A DNA stretch of 64,000 nt from Pseudomonadota bacterium (GTDB lineage: Bacteria > Myxococcota_A > Polyangia > Polyangiales > Polyangiaceae). The stretch lies in contig JAEZYZ010000447.1 in assembly GCA_023418705.1 (NCBI GenBank), positions 1-64,000 of the forward strand, in the 5' to 3' direction. This document shows positions 57,351-64,000 of this stretch, in pieces. The notes beneath the pieces were generated by a model that worked only from the letters and a program-made list of their open reading frames with translations, was not told the DNA's origin and ran no database searches. The first letter of the stretch is position 1, and every line of letters starts with the position of its first letter. A program made the translations under genes and the position numbers.

Positions 57351-57379
57351 AGCCTACGCGGCCCGGCCCGCGGCCGCAA
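57351..57379 (-). promoter_or_regulatory. Promoter of the VanW gene, leaderless type
   Basis: On the minus strand, TTGCGG (57374-57379) and TAGGCT (57351-57356) are separated by 17 bases. The -10 is six bases before the GTG at 57344. No ribosome-binding site is present. Confidence 0.5.
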
Positions 57380-57495
57380 ACTGCCGGCTAGGGCAGGCAG
57401 CGCGGCCGCGCACGCGATCGGTGACCGTCCGCCCGCGAAAGATCCGCGCGGGCCCACACGCGCCCGCCCGGCGTGGCTTGTGGTAGGCCTGCGCC

Positions 57496-57696
57496 ATGCG
57501 GCTCACCATCAATGGCCAGCCTCAAGACGTCCCTGACGGCCTGACCGTGCGCGGGCTCATCGAGCACCTGAAGCTGACGGACGGCCCAGTCGCGGTCGAG
57601 CGCAACCGCGACGTGGTCCCGCGGCGCGAGCACGAGAGCACCTGGCTCACCGAAGACGACGTGCTCGAAATCGTGCATTTCGTCGGCGGAGGATGA
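57496..57696 (+). CDS. thiS: ThiS-family sulfur carrier protein
   Basis: The 66-residue beta-grasp protein begins [18 protein letters not shown], contains [17 protein letters not shown] and ends EIVHFVGGG. These are the marks of ThiS, whose C-terminal Gly-Gly is thiocarboxylated to supply sulfur for the thiazole of thiamine. No thiG, thiF or thiE is beside it, so its partners lie elsewhere or it serves a different sulfur-transfer pathway. TAGGCC lies six bases before the ATG, suggesting it has its own leaderless transcript. Confidence 0.88.
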   Translation: MRLTINGQPQDVPDGLTVRGLIEHLKLTDGPVAVERNRDVVPRREHESTWLTEDDVLEIVHFVGGG

Positions 57697-57736
57697 CCGC
57701 GCCGCGGCCCCTCGGATCGCCCGACGGCGCTCCGCG

Positions 57737-59188
57737 TCAGACCACGGGCAGCGACCGCAGCCCCGGTGCGGGCTTTGGGGCAACCGCGGGTGCGCGGCGC
57801 CGAGCGTCCACCATTTCTCCGGCCACGGAGTTCTTGTAGGCGGCGGTGATCCGGACGTCGACGATCTGCCCCGCGGGATCGTCCGCGCAGCCGAAATGCA
57901 CGATGTCGTTGCACTCGGAGCGGCCCGTGTAGCCCCCGGTGCGGCCCGGCCCTTCGACGAGCACCCGCTGCACGGAGCCCACCAGGGTCGAAAGGTGCGC
58001 CTGGCGCAGGCGCTCGGAGAGCGCGAACAGCTCGGAGAGCCGCCGCGCCTTCTCCGCTTCGGGCACGTCGTCGCCGAGCTTGAGGGCTGGCGTGTAGGGG
58101 CGCGGTGAATACTTGAACCCGAACAAGCCGGTGAAGCCCACCCGCTCGACCAACGCGAGCGTCTGCTCGAAATCCTCCGCGGTCTCGCCCGGAAAACCGA
58201 CGATCACGTCGGTCGAGAGCGTCAGGCCGGGCACGGCCGCCCGCGCCGCCGCGACCCGCTCGAGGTACTCGGCGACGCTGTAGCGGCGGATCATCCGCTT
58301 GAGCAGTCGATCGGAGCCCGACTGCACCGGCAGGTGGATGTGCCGCGCCAGGATCGGGACCTCCGCGTGGGCGCGGATCAGCGACCAGGTCAGGTGGCGC
58401 GGGTGCGGGCTCGTGTACCGCAGCCGCCGCAGGCCGGGCGCAGCCTCGGCGATGGCGCGCAGCAAGGCGGCGAACTCGCTCTCGTCCGCGGCCGTCTGCG
58501 CCTTCAGCGTGTGCTCCCACTGCCCCTGGCCCACTCCGGGAGCCCGGGGCAGGCTCCGCGACGGGTCCCGATAGCTGTTGACGGTCTGGCCGAGCAGCGT
58601 CACCTCCGCGCTGCCGGCAGCCACCAGCCGCGCGATTTCTTCGATGATTTCGGGGGCGGGCCGGTAGCGCTCCGGACCGCGCGTGTACGGGACGATGCAA
58701 AAGGAGCAGCGCTCGTTGCAGCCCTTCATCACCGTGACGAAGGCCGTCGGCGGCGCCTGGCCGACCCCTGGATCGGCCGCCAGGAACGCCGGCGTCTCGA
58801 GGTCGAAGCGCGTGCGCACCCGCGGCGGCGCCCCGGTCTGGAGCTCGGCCAGGAGCCCCGGCAGCTCCGGGATGTTGTCCGGGCCGACGATGACGTCGAT
58901 CTGAGGCAGCTTGCGCAGCAGCCGCTCGCCCTCCTGTTGCGCGACGCAACCCGCGACACCGATCAGAAGCTCGGGCCGCTCCCGCTTGAGCAGGCCGAGC
59001 CGCCCCACCTCGCTGCGCAGCTTCTGCTCGGCTTTCTCGCGCACGCTGCAGGTGTTCAGCACGATCACGTCCGCCTGCTCGGGGGAGCTCGCTCGGGCGT
59101 AGCCAGCCCGCGACAACACCTCTCCGAGCCGCTCGGAGTCGTGCTGGTTCATTTGGCAACCAAAGGTGACGACGCTATAGGTGGACAT
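57737..59188 (-). CDS. miaB: tRNA-2-methylthio-N6-isopentenyladenosine methylthiotransferase MiaB
   Basis: The 483-residue radical-SAM enzyme has the N-terminal UPF0004 cysteines (VTFGCQMNQHDSERL, LNTCSVREKA, VAGCVAQQEG), the radical-SAM triad GCNERCSFCIVPYTRG, and a C-terminal TRAM domain. It adds a methylthio group to i6A37 in tRNA. FGCQMNQHDSE is typical of MiaB rather than RimO or MtaB. The ATG at 59188 is preferred over upstream frames without family likeness. Its 3' end is 40 bases from the convergent thiS. Confidence 0.96.
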   Translation of the reverse strand: MSTYSVVTFGCQMNQHDSERLGEVLSRAGYARASSPEQADVIVLNTCSVREKAEQKLRSEVGRLGLLKRERPELLIGVAGCVAQQEGERLLRKLPQIDVIVGPDNIPELPGLLAELQTGAPPRVRTRFDLETPAFLAADPGVGQAPPTAFVTVMKGCNERCSFCIVPYTRGPERYRPAPEIIEEIARLVAAGSAEVTLLGQTVNSYRDPSRSLPRAPGVGQGQWEHTLKAQTAADESEFAALLRAIAEAAPGLRRLRYTSPHPRHLTWSLIRAHAEVPILARHIHLPVQSGSDRLLKRMIRRYSVAEYLERVAAARAAVPGLTLSTDVIVGFPGETAEDFEQTLALVERVGFTGLFGFKYSPRPYTPALKLGDDVPEAEKARRLSELFALSERLRQAHLSTLVGSVQRVLVEGPGRTGGYTGRSECNDIVHFGCADDPAGQIVDVRITAAYKNSVAGEMVDARRRAPAVAPKPAPGLRSLPVV

Positions 59189-59389
59189 GAGCAGGCGGGC
59201 CGGGGTGCGGCGAGCGCCGCGCAGCCTAGCACCACGATCGGCCGCCGGGCGCCGAAACCCCCTCACCCGGGGGCGCTTTCGTACTAAGCCTGAAAGGGAC
59301 GCCGGCCTCTCGGGGCCGCTCCCTGGCGGTCCAGAGGGGCTGCGCGGGGCCGCTCGGCGGTGGAAGACCGCGGGAGACGACGAAGGAAC

Positions 59390-61162
59390 ATGACCGATCG
59401 ATACGACAGTCTGGTGGAGCTCTGGGCCCGCTGCTGCGATAAATTCGCCGATCGCGAGCTGTTCGGAGAAAAGGGGGCCGACGGCTGGCGCTTCATCACC
59501 TTCAAGGAGTTCAAGCGCCGGGTCGACGATTGCCGCGCGGGGCTCGCCGCGCTGGGCGTCGGCAACGGCGATCGGGTCGCCATCATCTCGAACAACCGGG
59601 TCGAATGGGCCGTCGCCGCCCACGCCACCTACGGTCTGGGCGCGGCCTACGTGCCCATGTACGAGGTGCAGCCGCCGGACGAGTGGCAGTTCATCCTCGC
59701 CGATTGCAGCGCCAAGGTGTGCATCACCTCCACTCGAGCCATCTTCGAGGTGATCGAGGGCCTGCGTGGCGCGCTGCCGGAGCTCCGGCACGTCGTCCTG
59801 CTGGATGCGCCGCCAAACGAGGAGGCGTCGTTTGCGGCGCTCTTGCAGCGCGGCGCGCAGAAGCCCGCAGACCACGTGTTGCCACCCTCGAGCCACACCG
59901 CGGGCCTCATCTACACGTCGGGCACGACCGGCAAGCCCAAGGGCGTGGTCCTGAGCCACGGCAACATCTGCTCGAACGTGAACGAGGTGCAGGATCTGTT
60001 TCCAATCGGTCCCAGTGATCGGACCCTGGCCTTTTTGCCGTGGGCGCACTCGTTCGGGCAGACCGGCGAGCTGCACGTGATCTTCAGCATGGGTGCGTCG
60101 ATGGCGATCAACGACGATGTCGCCAACCTGGTCGCGAACCTGGCCGAGGTGAAGCCCACCATCTTGTTCGCCGTGCCGCGGATCTTCAACCGCATCTACG
60201 ACGGGGTGAACAAGCAGATGGCGGAGAAGCCCGGGTTCATCCGGTCGCTGTTTCGCGGCGCCATCCGCACGGCCACCAAACGCAGCCGCGGGGAGGACGT
60301 CAGCGCGCTCGAGGGGCTCGGCCTGGCCGTCGCCGATCGGATCATCTTCAGCAAGATCCGCGCGAAGTTCGGCGGGCGCCTGCGCTACGCCATCAGCGGC
60401 AGCGCCGCCCTCAGCCGCGAAGTGGCGGAGTTCATCGACGCGCTGGGCATCCAGGTCTACGAAGGCTACGGGCTGACCGAGACGAGCCCGGTCGTCAGCG
60501 TGAACTACCCGGGACACCGCAAGATCGGCAGCGTCGGCAAGCCGCTGCCCGGGGTGCGCGTCGTCATCGACACCGCCGTAACGGGCGATCCCAAGAACGG
60601 CGAGATCGTGATCTACGGGCCCAACGTGATGCAGGGCTATCACCGCCTCCCAGAAGAGACGGCGCAAGTCCTGGGCGCCGACGGGGGCTTGCGCACCGGC
60701 GACATGGGCTACCTCGACGCCGACGGCTACCTCTACATCACCGGCCGCATCAAAGAGCAATACAAGCTCGAGAACGGGAAATACATCGTCCCGGCGCCGC
60801 TCGAGGAGGAGCTGAAGCTCTCCCCGTACATCGCCAACGTGATGCTGCACGGCTCGAACAAGCCCCACAACGTGGCGCTGGTGGTGCCCGACATGCCCGC
60901 GCTCGAGAAGTGGGCGCAAGAGAACGGCGTCACCTTGGGTGACGTGGCGTACAACCCGCGGGTGAAGCAGCTGCTCGCGGCGGAGCTCGAGCGCTACTCG
61001 GCCGGGTTCAAGAGCTACGAGCGCCCGAAGGACCTGCTCGTCACGACCGAGGACTTCACACAAGCCAATAACCTGCTGACGCCGAAGATGAGCTTGAAGC
61101 GCCGCAACGTCATGCAGAAGTACGAAGCCGCGCTGGACGGCCTCTACACCCGCCAGCACTGA
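59390..61162 (+). CDS. Long-chain fatty-acid--CoA ligase (AMP-forming)
   Basis: The 590-residue ANL-superfamily enzyme has the P-loop YTSGTTGKPKGVVLSHGN, the motif GYGLTETSPV, the hinge TGDMGYLDADGYL and the C-terminal lysine region LTPKMSLKRRNVM. It resembles the FadD15/long-chain acyl-CoA synthetase group and would activate fatty acids for breakdown or lipid synthesis. ATG 59390 has a ribosome-binding site (GAAGGA) five bases upstream. Precise chain length preference cannot be read from sequence. Confidence 0.93.
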   Translation: MTDRYDSLVELWARCCDKFADRELFGEKGADGWRFITFKEFKRRVDDCRAGLAALGVGNGDRVAIISNNRVEWAVAAHATYGLGAAYVPMYEVQPPDEWQFILADCSAKVCITSTRAIFEVIEGLRGALPELRHVVLLDAPPNEEASFAALLQRGAQKPADHVLPPSSHTAGLIYTSGTTGKPKGVVLSHGNICSNVNEVQDLFPIGPSDRTLAFLPWAHSFGQTGELHVIFSMGASMAINDDVANLVANLAEVKPTILFAVPRIFNRIYDGVNKQMAEKPGFIRSLFRGAIRTATKRSRGEDVSALEGLGLAVADRIIFSKIRAKFGGRLRYAISGSAALSREVAEFIDALGIQVYEGYGLTETSPVVSVNYPGHRKIGSVGKPLPGVRVVIDTAVTGDPKNGEIVIYGPNVMQGYHRLPEETAQVLGADGGLRTGDMGYLDADGYLYITGRIKEQYKLENGKYIVPAPLEEELKLSPYIANVMLHGSNKPHNVALVVPDMPALEKWAQENGVTLGDVAYNPRVKQLLAAELERYSAGFKSYERPKDLLVTTEDFTQANNLLTPKMSLKRRNVMQKYEAALDGLYTRQH

Positions 61163-61192
61163 GCCCGGCTCCAGGGGGCGTGTCGGAGATCG

Positions 61193-61364
61193 GTCACAGG
61201 AAGGGGGGACGAGCGGAAGGGGGGACCGACGTCGTCGTCCCCAACTGGAATTTCGATCTCGGCGGCGCGACTCGCCACCGTAGTGGCTACCGGACGCGAG
61301 GATCGCGTCGGGCTCGACCGTCGAACTCCCCAAAATCTTCCGTCCTCACGCCCTTCCTGTGAAC
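61193..61364. repeat. Dispersed MITE-like repeat, copy 3 (most complete)
   Basis: The element begins GTCACAGGAAGGGG and ends CCCTTCCTGTGAAC, giving imperfect inverted ends of about 27 bases (about 20 match). Inside is the hairpin region (GGGGACCGACGTCGTC) shared with copies at 52111 and 39366. It has no coding potential of its own. Confidence 0.85.
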
Positions 61365-61440
61365 AAACACAGCGGAGCCCGTCGCCGTGGATTCCCATGT
61401 GCTTTGCTGCGAAATGTTGGGCAGCAGCGATGAGGCGGTA

Positions 61441-61469
61441 TTGACGAAGCGAGCGGTTGGGCTCATAAT
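61441..61469 (+). promoter_or_regulatory. Promoter upstream of the MATE leader
   Basis: TTGACG (61441-61446) and CATAAT (61464-61469) are separated by 17 bases, close to the primary-sigma consensus. It would give a leader of about 190 bases before the MATE gene. Confidence 0.7.
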
Positions 61470-61612
61470 GCGCGCTCGTTTCATGCATCAGCTCACGCCC
61501 TCCCAGAACCCCGCCGGCATGCCGTCGTCCGACGTTTGCCGAGGCCGATTCATTTCGGGGGCCGTGGCTGCCGGTGTCGTGACGTAGACGTTATCGTTCA
61601 TCGAGCTCGTTG

Positions 61613-61645
61613 CCGCGGCACCCCAGGGTCCCGCGGTTTTTTTTT
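61613..61645 (+). terminator. Intrinsic terminator in the MATE leader (possible attenuator)
   Basis: A CCGCGG/CCGCGG stem (61613-61618 and 61631-61636), with inner pairing around a small loop, is followed by nine T residues (61637-61645). It lies between the promoter at 61441 and the MATE ATG at 61668. Confidence 0.75.
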
Positions 61646-61667
61646 GCCCAATGCCTTGGAGCTTCTC

Positions 61668-63047
61668 ATGAACAGCCAACAAAGACGAACGCTCGAGTTC
61701 AAGTACAAACCCTTCCCCGAGCTGGTGCGACTGGCGTGGCCGATCACCGTCTCGATGCTGTCATACAGCGTCATGACGCTGGTCGACACGCTGTTCGTCG
61801 GCCGGCTCGGGGCGGCCTCTCTGGCCGGCGTCGGCCTCGGAGGCGTCACCTTCTTCACCTTGCTCTGCTTTGGGATCGGCGCGCTGCGCGCCGAAAAAGT
61901 GCTGATCTCCCAGGCGCTCGGCGGAGGCGAGCGGGACGCGGCCGGCGCCCACCTGACGAGCGGCCTCTTGCTGGGCAGCGCGGTCGGCGCCGTGGCCTTG
62001 CTGATCGCCGTGACGGCCAGCGGGGCGCTCACCTGGATTTCGGAGAGCGAAGCCGCCGGGCAGCGCGCCGCCGACTACGTCGCGATCCGCGGGCTGTCGG
62101 CGCCGCTGGTGTTGTGGTCACTGGCATTGCGAGAATCTCGCTACGGCCTGGGCGATAGCCGCTCGCCCATGTGGGCCGCCCTCGCGGCCAACGTCGCCAA
62201 CATCCCGCTCAACGCGCTGCTGATCTTCGGGCTGGGGTGGGGTGTCAAAGGAGCGGCCACCGCGACCGTGTTCGCCCAGGCGGTGGAGCTCGGTTTGCTC
62301 GTCGCCATTCATCGGCGCGAGCCGATCCGGCTCCGCTGGCCGAGCCGCCAGCAGCTCGGGGCGCTCTGGGCGCTCGGGCTGCCGAGCGGCCTCGAGCTGT
62401 TCTTGGATGTCGGCGCGTTTGCCGCGCTGGTGGTCATCATCGCCCAGATTGGACAGCTCGACCTGGCAGCGCACCAGATCGCGATGCAGGTGTGCCACCT
62501 GATCTTTTTACCCGCGCTCGCGCTGGGCGACGCGGCTTCGGTGCTCGTCGGCAGGCTGGTCGGCGCCGCCGACGACGCATGGGTCGGACGCGTGGCGCAC
62601 CGCGCGCTCGCCACGGTGCTGGTGTACTCCACGGTTTGCGCCACCAGCCTGATGCTGTTCGCCGAGCTGGTGGCTCGAGCCTTCACGAGCGACGCCGCGC
62701 TCGTCGAGGTCGCCGTGACGGTGCTGCGGGCCGCCGGGGTGCTGCAGCTCTTCCACGGCAGCCACATCGTGGCCCGCAGCGTGCTCCGCGGCGCCGGGGA
62801 CGTGCGCTACGCCGCGCTGATCACCGTCGGTCTGGCGTGGTTGTTCGCGCCTCCGCTCGCCTATTGGCTCGGGCTCGAGCGCGGGCTCGGGGCGCTCGGC
62901 GGCTGGCTGGGCATGTGCCTGGAGATCGCGCTCGGCACCCTGCTGCTCTGGTGGCGCGTCGAGCGGCGCGGTTGGGCCCGGGCCGCCGAGCTCTCCCGAG
63001 CCCGCCTCAAGCCCGCTGAACCCGTAGCGATGCCCCAGCCGGCCTGA
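61668..63047 (+). CDS. MATE-family multidrug/Na+ exporter
   Basis: The 459-residue membrane protein has the twelve-helix MATE pattern in two halves. The first half starts ELVRLAWPITVSMLSYSVM then VDTLFVGRLG; the second half starts LPSGLELFLDVGAFAALVVI. It would export toxic organic cations or metabolites in exchange for Na+ or H+; the substrate is unknown. ATG 61668 has GGAG seven to ten bases upstream. An upstream in-frame start at 61536 would cross the terminator and has no family likeness. A promoter, leader and terminator lie in front. Confidence 0.9.
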   Translation: MNSQQRRTLEFKYKPFPELVRLAWPITVSMLSYSVMTLVDTLFVGRLGAASLAGVGLGGVTFFTLLCFGIGALRAEKVLISQALGGGERDAAGAHLTSGLLLGSAVGAVALLIAVTASGALTWISESEAAGQRAADYVAIRGLSAPLVLWSLALRESRYGLGDSRSPMWAALAANVANIPLNALLIFGLGWGVKGAATATVFAQAVELGLLVAIHRREPIRLRWPSRQQLGALWALGLPSGLELFLDVGAFAALVVIIAQIGQLDLAAHQIAMQVCHLIFLPALALGDAASVLVGRLVGAADDAWVGRVAHRALATVLVYSTVCATSLMLFAELVARAFTSDAALVEVAVTVLRAAGVLQLFHGSHIVARSVLRGAGDVRYAALITVGLAWLFAPPLAYWLGLERGLGALGGWLGMCLEIALGTLLLWWRVERRGWARAAELSRARLKPAEPVAMPQPA

Positions 63048-63083
63048 GCGGGCCTTGGGGCGGTCGCCCCGGTCCGCGGGTTC

Positions 63084-63112
63084 TTGACAAATCCGATGCG
63101 GGAATGTAAATC
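63084..63112 (+). promoter_or_regulatory. Promoter of the Rrf2-cysK unit, leaderless type
   Basis: TTGACA (63084-63089) is a perfect -35 box. TAAATC (63107-63112) follows after 17 bases and ends six bases before the GTG at 63119. Confidence 0.7.
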
Positions 63113-63118
63113 CCCCTC

Positions 63119-63583
63119 GTGAAGCTCTCGAACAAGGGGCGCTACGCGGTGCGGGCGTTGTTCGACATTGCCTTCTTCAACGACGGGCGCCCCACCCAGG
63201 TCAAGGACATCGCCGAGCGTCAGGCGATCCCTCCTCGGTTCCTGGAGCAGATTTTTCAAGACCTGAAGCGCTCCGGCATCGTCGGCAGCAAACGTGGTCC
63301 TCAGGGCGGATATAGCCTGGCGCGCAGCGCCAGAGACATCCGCCTGGGCGACGTGGTGCGCGCTTTGGAGGGGCCCATCGCGCTCGGCGAGCGCGTCGAG
63401 GGCGGCGGCACGCGACACCGGCCGGCCCACGACTCCCGCCGCGTCACCGAGGCGGTGTTCAAGGATCTCTCCGGCCGCGTCGAGGCCTGCTTCGATGCGG
63501 TCAGCATCGCCGACGTCTGTCACCGCGCCGAACAGCTCGGCTTGCGGCGCCCTGGGGCACAACGCCATGTCTACGTCATCTGA
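63119..63583 (+). CDS. Rrf2-family transcriptional regulator
   Basis: The 154-residue protein begins MKLSNKGRYAVRALFDIAFF (GTG start) and has the winged-helix motif IPPRFLEQIFQDLKRSGIVG then SKRGPQGGYSLARS. The three cysteines that hold the iron-sulfur cluster in IscR are absent from the corresponding region (EGPIALGERVEGGGTRHRPA), so it is a cluster-free Rrf2 protein like CymR. It overlaps the cysteine synthase gene by 17 bases. CymR in Bacillus controls cysteine metabolism and works with CysK, so the same role is likely here. It probably regulates its own promoter. Confidence 0.9.
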   Translation: MKLSNKGRYAVRALFDIAFFNDGRPTQVKDIAERQAIPPRFLEQIFQDLKRSGIVGSKRGPQGGYSLARSARDIRLGDVVRALEGPIALGERVEGGGTRHRPAHDSRRVTEAVFKDLSGRVEACFDAVSIADVCHRAEQLGLRRPGAQRHVYVI

Positions 63584-64000
63584 AGTGGGTCTCTCCGTCC
63601 CCTCGCCCAATCATCCGCTGGTCTTCGACAGCGTGCTCGATCTCATCGCGGACACGCCGCTGGTCGAGATCACCCGCCTCGGCACCGAGTCGCCGCGCGC
63701 CCGGGTGTTCGGCAAGCTCGAGTCCGCCAACCCTGGCGGGTCGGTCAAAGATCGCATTTGCCTGGCGATGATCGAAGCCGCCGAACGGAGCGGGCAGCTC
63801 GCTCCCGGCGGCGTGGTCGTCGAACCGACCAGCGGCAACACCGGGATCGGGCTCGCGTTGGTGTGCGCGTGCCGCGGCTACCGGTGCGTCCTGACCATGC
63901 CGGAGAGCATGAGCCTCGAGCGCCGGCAGCTGCTGCAGGCCTTCGGCGCGGAGGTGGTCCTGACCCCGGAAGACCAGCAGATGGAAGGCGCCATCGCCAA
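63567..64000 (+). CDS. cysK: Cysteine synthase (partial, cut by window end)
   Basis: The first 144 residues of an O-acetylserine sulfhydrylase-type enzyme are present. DLIADTPLVEITRL is followed by the PLP-lysine motif ESANPGGSVKDRIC, the phosphate-binding PTSGNTGIGLAL and the CLTMPES-like segment CVLTMPESMSLERRQLL. It makes cysteine from O-acetylserine and sulfide; cystathionine beta-synthase is a less likely alternative. ATG 63567 overlaps the end of the Rrf2 regulator by 17 bases, so the two are coupled. The C-terminus is beyond the window. Confidence 0.92.
   Translation, partial: MSTSSEVGLSVPSPNHPLVFDSVLDLIADTPLVEITRLGTESPRARVFGKLESANPGGSVKDRICLAMIEAAERSGQLAPGGVVVEPTSGNTGIGLALVCACRGYRCVLTMPESMSLERRQLLQAFGAEVVLTPEDQQMEGAIA

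Noticed and set aside
59189..61333. N-terminal extension of about 700 codons on miaB
   Set aside because: The extension is antisense to the acyl-CoA ligase and the repeat element. MiaB similarity begins exactly at the ATG at 59188.

Overview
This window is a GC-rich, gene-dense bacterial chromosome segment. It is most likely from a myxobacterium (Myxococcota, probably Polyangia-like). That assignment is inferred from style and content: many lipoproteins with Gly/Ser/Thr-rich linkers, a VWA lipoprotein, SUMF1-type lipoproteins, a STAND-type ATPase-TPR protein, a hybrid histidine kinase, an NtrC-type regulator, and both BamB and BamD lipoproteins. No rRNA is present to confirm it.

Layout. 1-2.4 kb: an SGNH-hydrolase lipoprotein, a small toxin-antitoxin-like pair, and the wreck of a mobile element whose tyrosine-recombinase tail runs into the 3' end of a tRNA-Glu gene. 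tRNA-Gln lies next to tRNA-Glu. 2.5-5.4 kb: groEL without groES, and an MBL-fold hydrolase. 5.4-12.4 kb: envelope and lipoprotein genes of unknown function, decayed copies of a gene's 3' end, a vapBC module with a 31-bp operator palindrome, and a VWA lipoprotein. 12.4-22.3 kb: yfgM-like and bamB, a membrane sulfatase-superfamily protein, greA, bamD, an NtrC-type regulator, an alpha/beta hydrolase and dut. 22-30.3 kb: a large ATPase-TPR protein, accD-folC, yajQ, glmM and nagZ. 30.3-37.4 kb: a cysteine-array lipoprotein, a DUF433 protein, transketolase, mltG-ruvX and hisS. 37.4-42 kb: an aromatic/proline-repeat exported protein, then a three-gene DUF3618/holin-X membrane operon. 42-47.8 kb: ppnP, argC, two tandem SUMF1-like proteins, an exported Pcm and a site-2 protease. 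47.8-52 kb: a fused OtsA-OtsB enzyme divergent from a GH15 enzyme. 52.3-59.2 kb: an L,D-transpeptidase, a hybrid histidine kinase, a VanW protein, an orphan thiS and miaB. 59.4-64 kb: acyl-CoA synthetase, a MATE exporter, and an Rrf2 regulator overlapping a cysteine synthase cut by the window end.

Themes. Much of the content serves the cell envelope: outer-membrane assembly (BamB, BamD, YfgM), peptidoglycan precursor synthesis, remodelling and recycling (GlmM, MltG, L,D-transpeptidase, NagZ) and regulated proteolysis. The rest is core metabolism.

Most notable signals. (1) A MITE-like dispersed repeat occurs in three intergenic regions, one copy with about 27-bp imperfect terminal inverted repeats. 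(2) Many genes have a -10-like hexamer 6-8 bases before the start codon and no Shine-Dalgarno, which points to widespread leaderless transcription. (3) A promoter, leader and intrinsic terminator sit in front of the MATE exporter and look like an attenuator. (4) A 28-cysteine array lipoprotein. (5) A repeat protein built on a hydrophobic-Pro-aromatic motif. All functional statements are read from sequence motifs. No database search was possible.
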